This document shows positions 1-7,830 of a DNA stretch of 64,000 nt, piece by piece (within the stretch, counting starts at the first letter, position 1; every line of letters starts with the position of its first letter). The position numbers and the translations under genes are program-made. The stretch is taken from NCBI RefSeq assembly GCF_041438865.1, contig NZ_CP109450.1:5024501-5088500 (forward strand), written 5' to 3'. The notes beneath the pieces are model-generated. The model did no database searches, was not told where the DNA came from, and saw only the letters and a list, made by a program, of their open reading frames with translations. The DNA is from Streptomyces sp. NBC_01471. Its GTDB lineage: Bacteria > Actinomycetota > Actinomycetes > Streptomycetales > Streptomycetaceae.

Positions 1-1
1 G

Positions 2-1069
2 GTCCGCGTCGTCTTCTACCACCTGTTCGGCTGGGCCTGGCTGTCGGTCGTCTTTCCCTCGATGGGCGTCATGTTCGCCCTCGCCGGCTCCCTGATGGCC
101 CGTTCCCTGAGCCGCCCGGCTCTGGCGGTCATCCGCGGCCGGATCCGCCGGCTGCTGCCGCCGATGTGGGCGTTCGGCGCGCTCATGGTGGGGATGATGG
201 CGTACGCCGGGTGGCGGCCCTCCGTCACCAAGGTGCTGCTCTACCTCGTGCCGGTCGGCGCCCCGCCCTACCCCGACTCGATCGGCTCCGCTTCCGGCTG
301 GCTGGATCAGGACTGGCCCGACCAGGCGGTGGGCCCGCTCTGGTACCTGCGCGCCTATCTCTGGTTCGTGCTGCTGTCGCCGCTGCTGCTGAGAGCCTTC
401 CGCAGAGTGCCCTGGCCCACGCTGCTGGCCCCGCTCGCGCTGACCGCGGTCATCGGGACCGGAGTGGTGACGGTGCCCGGTGAACCGGGCCTCGCCCTCA
501 CCGACTTCGCGGTCTACGGCTCCTGCTGGATCCTGGGCTTCGCCCATCAGGACGGGCTGCTCAAGAAAGTGCCGCGCTACTTCCTGGTGTCGTGCGCCGT
601 CCCGGTCATGGCGTTCGGCCTCTGGTGGGCGCACGGCCATCTCGGTCCCGACGGCTGGGACCTCAACGACATCCCGCTCGCCCAGGCCACCTGGTCGTTC
701 GGTGCCTGCGCGCTGCTCCTCGCGTACTCGCCCTCCTGGCGTCAACTCCCACCCAGGCTGGACCCGTTCGACAAGGTGATCACGCTCACCAACAACCGCG
801 CGGTGACCATCTACCTCTGGCACAACGCCCTCATCATGGCCACCGTGCCGGTCGTCGACCAGCTGTACGACGTGCCGTTCATCGAGGGCCGGTTCGACTC
901 GGCGCTGACCGCGACGTACAACGTGTGGATGTTCCTCGCGGTCTGGCCACTGATCGGGCTGACCGTGCTCGCTGTCGGCTGGATCGAGGACCTGGCGGCC
1001 GGACGCCGCCCGCGCCTCTGGCCGGACGGCGGACGGCGCGGCCGCGCTCCGGCACGACCGGGCGGCTGA
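2..1069 (+). CDS. Acyltransferase-3 family membrane protein (5' end outside window)
   Basis: The reading frame is open from base 2, upstream of the first internal ATG at 62, so the gene begins before the window. The product is a run of hydrophobic helices with short polar loops, ending in an Arg/Gly-rich cytoplasmic tail. The fragment NRAVTIYLWHNALIM late in the protein is typical of the acyltransferase-3 (OafA/YrhL-like) family, which moves acyl groups onto sugars or cell-surface polymers across the membrane. The catalytic His expected near the N-terminus is probably upstream of the window, although an H is visible in the first residues (FYHLFGW). The substrate cannot be told. Confidence 0.75.
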   Translation, partial: VRVVFYHLFGWAWLSVVFPSMGVMFALAGSLMARSLSRPALAVIRGRIRRLLPPMWAFGALMVGMMAYAGWRPSVTKVLLYLVPVGAPPYPDSIGSASGWLDQDWPDQAVGPLWYLRAYLWFVLLSPLLLRAFRRVPWPTLLAPLALTAVIGTGVVTVPGEPGLALTDFAVYGSCWILGFAHQDGLLKKVPRYFLVSCAVPVMAFGLWWAHGHLGPDGWDLNDIPLAQATWSFGACALLLAYSPSWRQLPPRLDPFDKVITLTNNRAVTIYLWHNALIMATVPVVDQLYDVPFIEGRFDSALTATYNVWMFLAVWPLIGLTVLAVGWIEDLAAGRRPRLWPDGGRRGRAPARPGG

Positions 1070-1169
1070 CCTGACGTTCTCCTGACCGGCTGGACGATTC
1101 CGCTGTACGGGACGTAGAACGGTGGTTCGACAGCGGGCTCAGCAGCGGCCCGGAGGGGGAGCGGTACAC

Positions 1170-2087
1170 GTGAGCAGTCTGCAAATGCGCCGTATGTTCC
1201 GGCATATGGCGACCGGGGAGCCCATGGAGCTCACGAGTCCGATGTCATCGGTGAGGAAACTGGCCCGACTCGCCTTCATCGCGGAGCAGTTCGGATACCG
1301 CTACCTGGACGCCCGGCACTCCGGCGGCCGGCACAGCGTGCTCAAGATGCAGCTCGTTCCCGACCTCGATCCGCAGGCCCAGCAGCGCGCGGCGTGGCAC
1401 CGGTCGAACTACCCGCAGGCCGCTGAGGGCGGACCGCTGCCCCCCTTCCAGCAGGACGCCGTCGAACTGCTCAAGGCGCGGCTGAAGTTCGACCTGACCG
1501 GAAAGAACGCCGAACAGCGCATCCTCTACGGGGCGTTGGGCTCGACGGTCGCCGTCGTGATCCTGGGCTACCGGCTCGGCGGGGACGCCCCCTCCTACCT
1601 GATCGCGGGGATCGTCTGGGTGGCGCTGATGGCGGTCTTCGTGGTCAGCCTCTTCGTCAACCGCAGCCGCCACAAGAAGTTCGCCGCGCGGCTCCAGTCG
1701 CACGGCTTCGTACCGCTGACGGACGAATCGGGCCGGTTGCGCTACCTGCCACCCGGTGCCCAACTCCCTTATCAGGGTGGCCAGATGACTGCCGGACCGT
1801 ACGGGGTACCTGCCCAGGGGGCGTACGGAACCTCCGCCCACGGGCCGTACGGTGCGCAGCCGCCCGGCCCGTACGGCGGAAACGGCCAGGTTCCCGGCCC
1901 GTACGGCACCCAGCCGACGCCACAGCCCCAGCCGTACGCGCAGCCCCAGCCGTACGCGCAGCCGAATCCGCAGGCTTACGTGCAGCCGAATCCGCAGCCG
2001 CAGCCGAATCCGCAGCCGCAGCCGAATCCGGGGCACCCCCAGACGTTCGGCCCGCCGCCGGCGTACGGGCAGCCGCCACAGCACTGA
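1170..2087 (+). CDS. Membrane protein with Pro/Gln/Tyr-rich C-terminal tail
   Basis: I chose the GTG at 1170 because GGAGGGGGAG lies about 9 nt upstream. An in-frame GTG at 1122 has no good ribosome site. The product is about 305 residues. The N-terminal part (about 1-115) is soluble and of unknown type. Two adjacent membrane segments lie at about 118-136 and 141-164. From about residue 195 the chain is a low-complexity tail of GPYG and QPNPQP/QPYA repeats, typical of actinobacterial membrane proteins that face the cytoplasm with a disordered tail. It stands alone between the acyltransferase and nnaR. I do not recognise a function. Confidence 0.7.
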   Translation: MSSLQMRRMFRHMATGEPMELTSPMSSVRKLARLAFIAEQFGYRYLDARHSGGRHSVLKMQLVPDLDPQAQQRAAWHRSNYPQAAEGGPLPPFQQDAVELLKARLKFDLTGKNAEQRILYGALGSTVAVVILGYRLGGDAPSYLIAGIVWVALMAVFVVSLFVNRSRHKKFAARLQSHGFVPLTDESGRLRYLPPGAQLPYQGGQMTAGPYGVPAQGAYGTSAHGPYGAQPPGPYGGNGQVPGPYGTQPTPQPQPYAQPQPYAQPNPQAYVQPNPQPQPNPQPQPNPGHPQTFGPPPAYGQPPQH

Positions 2088-2252
2088 CGGCGAGCGCCTC
2101 GCCCGGATCGCCTGGATCGCGCCCCCGCCCGGGGCCTCCCCTGCTCTGCTTGTTCCGCCGCGGCCCCGGCGGTATACCGTCGCCCTACGGACCCGGTCCT
2201 GGCAACGCCGCAGCTCAGCCACTGTCACGCGCTCCTGGGAGGCTCACGCGCC

Positions 2253-3407
2253 ATGCACGACACCGCACCATCCGAACCATCCGAGCAGGGCCCACTCGCC
2301 GGGTTCACTGTCGGCGTCACCGCCGCCCGGCGCGCGGAGGAGCTCATCGCACTGCTCCAGCGGCGGGGCGCCGTGGTCCGGCACGCGCCTGCCCTGCGCA
2401 TCGTGCCACTGGCCGACGACAGCGAACTCCGTTCTGCTACCCATGAGTTGATCGGAAAAGCTCCGGACATCGTGATCGCGACCACCGCGGTCGGCTTCCG
2501 TGGCTGGATCGAGGCCGCCGATGGCTGGGACCTCGGCGAGGCGCTGCTCCAGCGGCTGGACGGTGCGGAGCTCCTCGCCCGCGGGCCCAAGGTCAAGGGC
2601 GCGATCCGGGCGGCCGGACTGCGGGAGAAATGGTCGCCCGCCTCCGAGTCGATGGCCGAAGTGCTCGACCGGCTGCTCGCGCAGGGCGTCGCGGGCCGCC
2701 GGGTCGCGGTTCAGCTGCACGGTGAGCCGCTGACGGGGTTCGTCGAGGCGCTGCGGGGCGCGGGCGCGGATGTCATCGGCGTACCGGTGTACCGGTGGAT
2801 GCCGCCCGAGGACATCGGCCCGCTCGACCGGCTGATCGACGCGACGCTCGCCGGGTCGGTCGACGCCCTGGCCTTCACCAGCGCGCCCGCCGCCACCTCT
2901 CTGCTGGCCCGCGCGGAAACACGCGGGCTGCGTGCCGACCTGGTCGCCGCGCTCCGCCAGGACGTGCCGGCGGTCTGTGTGGGGCCGGTCACGGCGCTGC
3001 CGCTCCAGGCGCAGGGTATCGACACGCTCCAGCCGGAACGCTTCCGGCTCGGGCCGCTCGTACAGGTCCTCTGCGAGGAACTCCCCGCCCGGGCAGCCGA
3101 GTTGTCCGTCGCGGGCCACCAGGTCCGGATCCGGGGCCGGGCGGTCCTGGTGGACGGTGCGCTCCACTCCGTACCCCCGGCGGGAATGGCCCTGCTCCGG
3201 GCCCTCGCACGCCGCCCCGGCTGGGTGGTGTCCCGTGCGGAACTGCTGGCGGCGCTCCCGGGGCCGGGCCGCGACGAGCACGCCGTGGAGGCGGCCGTGG
3301 CCCGGCTGCGGACGGCGCTCGGGTCGCCGGCCCTGATCCAGACGGTGGTCAAGCGGGGCTACCGGCTGGCCGTCGACCCGGCCCGCACGCCGGACTCCGC
3401 TCCCTGA
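2253..3407 (+). CDS. nnaR: NnaR-type regulator: HemD-like domain plus OmpR-type winged helix
   Basis: The protein has 384 residues and starts at an ATG preceded by GGGAGG. Residues about 1-270 resemble uroporphyrinogen-III synthase (for example GFTVGVTAARRAEELIALLQ, AFTSAPAATSLL). Residues about 290-375 form an OmpR/PhoB-type winged-helix DNA-binding domain ending in QTVVKRGYRLAVD. This fusion is the architecture of Streptomyces NnaR, reported as a GlnR-cooperating activator of nitrate/nitrite assimilation genes. The true haem-pathway HemD in streptomycetes is a separate CobA-type fusion. No nitrate genes are visible here, so the upstream side outside the window should be checked. The symbol rests on architecture and remembered gene order. 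Confidence 0.8.
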   Translation: MHDTAPSEPSEQGPLAGFTVGVTAARRAEELIALLQRRGAVVRHAPALRIVPLADDSELRSATHELIGKAPDIVIATTAVGFRGWIEAADGWDLGEALLQRLDGAELLARGPKVKGAIRAAGLREKWSPASESMAEVLDRLLAQGVAGRRVAVQLHGEPLTGFVEALRGAGADVIGVPVYRWMPPEDIGPLDRLIDATLAGSVDALAFTSAPAATSLLARAETRGLRADLVAALRQDVPAVCVGPVTALPLQAQGIDTLQPERFRLGPLVQVLCEELPARAAELSVAGHQVRIRGRAVLVDGALHSVPPAGMALLRALARRPGWVVSRAELLAALPGPGRDEHAVEAAVARLRTALGSPALIQTVVKRGYRLAVDPARTPDSAP

Positions 3408-3480
3408 TCCGGTCCGCCGCGAACGAGAGCCGATCCGACCCGGCGGCCGGGCGGCGCGCCCCCGGCGCTACCGTGCCGGA

Positions 3481-4020
3481 ATGATGACCGAAGGAATCCG
3501 GCTGCGTCCGGTCGAGCTCTCCGACGCCGAAGCCCTGGCCACCGTGCTGGACCGCAACCGTGAGCACATGCGCCCCACGGACCCGGCCAGGTCCGACTTC
3601 TTCTACACCGCCGCCGGCCAACGGGAGCGGGTCGGGATCTCGCTGGCCGAACAGGAGGCCGGGCGGGCGATGCAGTGGGTGCTGGAGGAGACCGGCACCG
3701 GGGACATAGTCGGGAGCATCGCCCTCAACAACATCGTCCGCGGTCCGCTCTTGAGCGGTGTCCTCGGTTACTGGGTCGACGCCGGCTGCACCGGCCGCGG
3801 CGTGGCGTCCGGCGCGGCCGAGGAGGTCTGCCGGATCGCCCACGACGATCTCGGGCTGCACCGTGTCGAGGCCGCGACGCTGCTCGACAACGTTGCCTCG
3901 CAGCGCGTGCTCGCCAAGTGCGGCTTCGAGACCTACGGGATGGCGCCCCGCTATCTGCACATCAACGGCGAATGGCGTGACCACCGGTTCTTCCAGCGGA
4001 TCCTGCACGACCGCAACTGA
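3481..4020 (+). CDS. GNAT N-acetyltransferase, RimJ/RimL type
   Basis: The product has 179 residues. It shows the RimJ/RimL-like GNAT pattern: IRLRPVELSDAEAL at the start, a central LGYWVDAGCTGRGVASGA segment matching the acetyl-CoA-binding (Q/R)xxGxG/A loop, then HRVEAATLLDNVASQRVLAKCGF. Proteins of this type acetylate N-terminal amino groups of proteins or small molecules with acetyl-CoA. Two ATG codons occur in tandem at 3481 and 3484, and neither has a clear ribosome site. It is a single gene 73 bp after nnaR. The substrate is unknown. Confidence 0.85.
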   Translation: MMTEGIRLRPVELSDAEALATVLDRNREHMRPTDPARSDFFYTAAGQRERVGISLAEQEAGRAMQWVLEETGTGDIVGSIALNNIVRGPLLSGVLGYWVDAGCTGRGVASGAAEEVCRIAHDDLGLHRVEAATLLDNVASQRVLAKCGFETYGMAPRYLHINGEWRDHRFFQRILHDRN

Positions 4021-4025
4021 GGGCC

Positions 4026-4069
4026 GTCAGCCCCGGACCCATCAGCGCGGACCCGTCAGCCCGGACCCG
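4026..4069 (+). repeat. Short degenerate tandem repeat in intergenic space
   Basis: About three copies of a 14-15 bp unit (TCAGCCCGGACCCGT and variants) lie just after the GNAT stop codon. No gene or hairpin accounts for them. They look like simple slippage-type repeats. Confidence 0.5.
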
Positions 4070-4155
4070 TCGGCCGAGCCCCGTCAGCAGCAGGTCTCAA
4101 GCGCGCCCGGTGGCGGGGGTTACGGCACGGCACGTCGCCGGGCACTGTAAGAGGT

Positions 4156-4737
4156 ATGGGTTCGCATGCGTACGAGCTGCGGTTCGACTCCGGGCGCATC
4201 TGCCTGGACCTGGTGGCGACAGGGACGGATGCCGTTGAACAACTCGACTGCGGGCGGCGGCTCGCCGCCTGGCTGACCGGCGCCGGACTCGTCCCGGCCG
4301 GTACCCCGCTCCCGGCGCTCGGCACCGACTGGCTGCACGCCTTCACCGAACTCCGTACGTACGTGGTCGAGTTGATCCTGGCCGAGGTCGCGGGCCGTCC
4401 GGCGGAGCGGGCCCTGGCCGAGGTCAACGCCCGTGCGGCGGGCCCACCCCCGGGGCTGCGGGCGGTTCGCGGTGAGGGCGGCCGCCTCGTCAGGGAGCTG
4501 ACCGCCGTCCCCGAGCGCGACGCCCTGCTCGCCGTCGTCGCCCGCGACGCCGTCGAACTGCTCACCGACCCCGGGGCCCGGGCGCTGCTGCGCCAGTGCG
4601 AGGGCGACACCTGCCGGCGGCTCTATCTCGACACCTCCCGGGGGCGCCGCCGCCGCTGGTGCTCCAGCGAGGTCTGCGGCAACCGCGAGCGGGTCGCCAG
4701 GCACCGCCGCAGGGCGGCCGTGGCGGCCCGCGCCTGA
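4156..4737 (+). CDS. CGNR zinc-finger (ABATE domain) putative regulator
   Basis: The product has 193 residues. The start is an ATG preceded by AAGAGG. The N-terminal two thirds correspond to the stress-induced ABATE domain (RFDSGRICLDLVATG). The C-terminus carries the CGNR zinc finger: CEGDTCRRLYLD followed by WCSSEVCGNRERVARHRRR. It has four cysteines in two CxxxxC pairs and a basic tail. Members of the family are treated as transcriptional regulators, but little is known experimentally. The gene stands alone upstream of helD with its own short leader. Confidence 0.8.
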   Translation: MGSHAYELRFDSGRICLDLVATGTDAVEQLDCGRRLAAWLTGAGLVPAGTPLPALGTDWLHAFTELRTYVVELILAEVAGRPAERALAEVNARAAGPPPGLRAVRGEGGRLVRELTAVPERDALLAVVARDAVELLTDPGARALLRQCEGDTCRRLYLDTSRGRRRRWCSSEVCGNRERVARHRRRAAVAARA

Positions 4738-4808
4738 GAGGTCCGGCGCCGCAGGACGCAGCCGGGACGACCGCAGGACGACCGCAGGAAGGCCCGACGG
4801 AACGGCGC

Positions 4809-4837
4809 CTGACATACGCTCCCCCTTCGCATAGGGT
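4809..4837 (+). promoter_or_regulatory. Candidate vegetative promoter for the helD-like gene
   Basis: CTGACA (4809-4814) and TAGGGT (4832-4837) are separated by 17 bp, close to the Streptomyces HrdB consensus. Transcription would start near 4844, giving a leader of about 30 nt before the GTG at 4874. Confidence 0.55.
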
Positions 4838-4873
4838 TGACGGTCGCCCAATGCATGCAAGAAGGGGGCCTCA

Positions 4874-7315
4874 GTGGCCGCGCAGGACGCCGCTGTCGAC
4901 TCGGTCAGAGACCGCGAGATCGCAACCGAGCAGGAGCACCTCGATCAGGTGTACCGACGCCTCGAGGAGAAGATCCACGAGGCTGAATTCCTCATGAACG
5001 ACGCCGCCCAGCGCGGCCAGGTCGGCACGCCTGGCGCACTCGCCGAGCGGGACGCCCAGGTCTTCCGGGCCGGTATCCACCTCAACCGCCTCAACAACGA
5101 GTTCGAGGACTTCCTCTTCGGACGTATCGACCTGCTCCAGGGCAAGGACGGCAAGAAGGGCCCGGACGGCGCGTACACCGCCGTCGAGCCGGCCGACGAC
5201 GCCGTACGCCCCGACGACACCGCCGACGTCGCCGAGACCCTGCACATCGGCCGGATCGGGGTCCTGGACTCCGACTACTCGCCGCTGGTCATCGACTGGC
5301 GCGCCCCGGCCGCCGCGCCGTTCTACCGCTCGACCCCGGTCGACCCCGGCCGGGTCGTCCGCCGCCGGGTCATCCGCTCCAAGGGCCGCCAGGTCCTCGG
5401 GGTCGAGGACGACCTGATGCGCCCCGAGCTGACGGCGGCGCTGGACGGCGCCCCGCTGGCCGTCGTCGGGGACGGCGCGCTGATGGCCGCGCTCGGGCAG
5501 GCCCGCAGCCACACCATGCGCGACATCGTCTCGTCCATCCAGGCCGAGCAGGACCTGGTGATCCGGGCCCCCGCCGCGTCCGTCACCGAGGTCGCGGGCG
5601 GCCCCGGCACCGGCAAGACGGCCGTGGCGCTGCACCGCGCCGCGTACCTGCTCTACCAGGACCGGCGCAAGTACGCGGGCGGCATCCTGATCGTCTCGCC
5701 GACGCCGCTGCTCGTGGCGTACACGGAGGGCGTGCTGCCCTCGCTCGGCGAGGAGGGCCAGGTCGCGATCCGGGCGGTCGGCTCGCTGGTGGACGGCGCG
5801 GAGGCGACGGCGTACGACGATCCGGCCGTCGCCCGCGTCAAGGGTTCGTCCCGGATGCTCCAGGTGCTGCGCAAGGCGGCACGCGGGGCGCTGGAGAACC
5901 CGGCGCAGCGCCCGGCACGGCAGCGGACCCGCGGCGGCGCCGGGGGCCGGGGAGGAGACGGGCAGCTGGCCTTCGGCGACGTGGAAGCACCGGGGGAGCC
6001 GGAACGGCCGGCCGGTACGCAGGCCGCGCAGGAGGCGCCGTCGTCCCCCGTCACTCCGGACCGGCTGCGGGTGGTCGCCTTCGGCGGCCGGCTCGAACTC
6101 GAATCCGACGAGCTCCGGCGCATCCGCCAGAACGTCCTCGGCGGCACGGCGCCCCTCAACCTGCTGCGCCCCCGCGCCCGTCGACTGCTGCTCGACGCGC
6201 TGTGGTCCAAGTCCGGCGGCCGGACCCGGGGCGCGTCCTCGTACCCGGGTGACCCGGAACTGGCCGCCGAGCTGCGGTCGTCCTTCGACGACGACGTGTC
6301 GAACGAGGACAGCTTCATCGAATTCCTGGACGCCTGGTGGCCCGAGCTGACCCCGCGCGGGGTGCTCGCCGCGATGGCCGACGAGCGCAGGCTCGGCCGC
6401 TGGGCCCGCCGGGTGCTCAACCAGGGTGAGGTGCGCAAGCTGGCCCGCTCGCTCCGGCGCGAGGCGCTCTCGGTGCACGACGTGGCGCTCCTGGACGAGC
6501 TCCAGGCGCTGCTGGGCACCCCGCACCGGCCCCGGAAGAAGCGCGAGTACGACCCGCTGGACCAGCTCACCGGTCTGGAGGAGCTGATGCCGCACCGCGA
6601 GGAGACCCAGTGGGAGCGGGCCGAGCGGCTGGCCCAGGAGCGCACCGAGTACGCGCACGTCATCGTCGACGAGGCGCAGGACCTGACGCCCATGCAGTGG
6701 CGGATGGTCGGCCGCCGCGGCCGCCAGGCGACCTGGACGGTCGTGGGCGACGCGGCCCAGTCGTCGTGGTCGGCCCCGGAGGAGGCGGCCGAGGCCCGCG
6801 ACGAGGCGCTCGGCGCCCGCCCGCGCCGCCGTTTCACACTGACCGTCAACTACCGCAATCCGGCGGAGATCGCCCAGCTGGCGGCGAAGGTGCTGGCGCT
6901 CGCCATGCCCGGCATGGAGTCGCCGTCGGCGGTCCGTTCCACCGGGGTCGAGCCGCGCTTCGCTGTCGTGCCGGACGGGGACCTGGCGGGCACGGTCCGG
7001 GAGGAGGCCAGGCTGCTGCTCGACCGGGTCGACGGCACGGTCGGGGTGGTGGTCGCCATGAACCGGCGCGACCAGGCCAGGAAGTGGCTGGCCGGTCTCG
7101 GGGACCGGGTGGTGGCGCTGGGCAGCCTGGAGGCGAAGGGGCTGGAGTACGACGCGACGGTCGTGGTGTCGCCCGCGGAGATCGCGGACGAGTCGCCGGC
7201 CGGGCTGCGGGTCCTGTACGTGGCGCTGACCCGTGCCACACAGCAGCTCACGGTGGTCTCGGCGGCGGGAGACGCGCCGGACGGCGACGGCGTACCGGAT
7301 CTGCTGCGGGACTGA
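4874..7315 (+). CDS. HelD-type RNA polymerase-associated superfamily 1 ATPase
   Basis: The product has 813 residues. The GTG start follows AAGAAGGGGG. The first about 90 residues are predicted helical and coiled (EQEHLDQVYRRLEEKIHEAEF), as in HelD proteins, where this arm enters an RNA polymerase channel. Walker A is GGPGTGKT at about 242-249. Walker B is VIVDEAQD at about 597-604, followed by a GDAAQSSW motif III and a C-terminal superfamily 1 domain ending in RVLYVALTRATQQL. HelD-like ATPases remove or recycle stalled RNA polymerase. The actinobacterial form HelR gives rifamycin tolerance. A Gly/Glu-rich insertion (about residues 345-395) looks disordered. Which HelD subclass this is cannot be settled by eye. 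Confidence 0.85.
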   Translation: MAAQDAAVDSVRDREIATEQEHLDQVYRRLEEKIHEAEFLMNDAAQRGQVGTPGALAERDAQVFRAGIHLNRLNNEFEDFLFGRIDLLQGKDGKKGPDGAYTAVEPADDAVRPDDTADVAETLHIGRIGVLDSDYSPLVIDWRAPAAAPFYRSTPVDPGRVVRRRVIRSKGRQVLGVEDDLMRPELTAALDGAPLAVVGDGALMAALGQARSHTMRDIVSSIQAEQDLVIRAPAASVTEVAGGPGTGKTAVALHRAAYLLYQDRRKYAGGILIVSPTPLLVAYTEGVLPSLGEEGQVAIRAVGSLVDGAEATAYDDPAVARVKGSSRMLQVLRKAARGALENPAQRPARQRTRGGAGGRGGDGQLAFGDVEAPGEPERPAGTQAAQEAPSSPVTPDRLRVVAFGGRLELESDELRRIRQNVLGGTAPLNLLRPRARRLLLDALWSKSGGRTRGASSYPGDPELAAELRSSFDDDVSNEDSFIEFLDAWWPELTPRGVLAAMADERRLGRWARRVLNQGEVRKLARSLRREALSVHDVALLDELQALLGTPHRPRKKREYDPLDQLTGLEELMPHREETQWERAERLAQERTEYAHVIVDEAQDLTPMQWRMVGRRGRQATWTVVGDAAQSSWSAPEEAAEARDEALGARPRRRFTLTVNYRNPAEIAQLAAKVLALAMPGMESPSAVRSTGVEPRFAVVPDGDLAGTVREEARLLLDRVDGTVGVVVAMNRRDQARKWLAGLGDRVVALGSLEAKGLEYDATVVVSPAEIADESPAGLRVLYVALTRATQQLTVVSAAGDAPDGDGVPDLLRD

Positions 7316-7426
7316 CGTCCCTGCTCCGCCGGGGTCCCGTCGACGGGGCTACGGGTCCCGGCGGCGGACCGGGAGTCAATATCTCGCAGGGGAATCACTT
7401 TCCCGGGTGGTTTGTTAACCTGGGCG

Positions 7427-7563
7427 GTGACACCGGCTCGATCCAAGCCCCCGGGCCCAACCTTCGTCGCTTCGAGCGACCACTTGCCGCGAGGCGAGCA
7501 TGGCGGGCCGGTGTCACTCAGTTGAAGAAGGTCCGTACCGCTTCCGGGTGGTGCGGACCTTTT
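7427..7563 (+). ncRNA. Candidate structured small RNA with intrinsic terminator
   Basis: The 515 bp gap between helD and the malic enzyme gene contains a compact foldable block. An 11-bp perfect closing stem pairs 7427-7437 with 7507-7517. Inside it are a hairpin 7466-7470/7476-7480 and a hairpin 7483-7488/7493-7498 capped by a GCGA (GNRA) tetraloop, plus a short G/C hairpin near 7447-7456. Twelve bases later a 12-bp stem (7528-7539 with 7550-7561) is followed by TTTT, a textbook intrinsic terminator. No ORF of note covers it. The strand is set by the terminator U-run. Start and identity are inferred. S. coelicolor transcript maps list many intergenic RNAs and may include this one. Confidence 0.6.
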
Positions 7564-7753
7564 CTGTGATCCGATCCGGCGGGGCGTGGCGTGCTCCGGT
7601 GCGGTACGGCGTGTTCGGCGTGCTCCAGCGGGTTCTGTGACGCGCTGTGACCGTCCCGGGCGCATGTTTCTGCGGACCGTCCGGCTCCGGGGGCTTCCCC
7701 GACCAGGCGCTTTCTCGTATGGTGGAAAACACTTTCCGAATCGGAGGCCTCAT

Positions 7754-7772
7754 TACCAGCTACTGGCTGGTA
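7754..7772 (+). promoter_or_regulatory. Hairpin in the malic enzyme leader
   Basis: TACCAGC (7754-7760) and GCTGGTA (7766-7772) form a perfect 7-bp stem with a 5-nt loop, 59 bp before the malic enzyme ATG. It could be an operator or a 5' UTR structure. Nothing else distinguishes the two. Confidence 0.35.
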
Positions 7773-7830
7773 GGTGCGACCATCGGATGCGTTTTACTGA
7801 ACAACCAGGGAAAAGCAAAGGAAGTCGGCC

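Noticed and set aside
16..231. Short minus-strand ORF under the acyltransferase
   Set aside because: It lies opposite a clear coding frame, has no ribosome site and is an artefact of G/C-rich third positions.
1245..2228. Long minus-strand frame rich in Arg and Val
   Set aside because: It mirrors the Pro/Gln-rich membrane protein and shows the skewed composition of antisense frames.
4871..6658. 595-residue minus-strand ORF opposite helD
   Set aside because: The composition (Arg, Gln, Val, Leu with no domain) is typical of antisense of high-GC genes. The plus frame has all helicase motifs.
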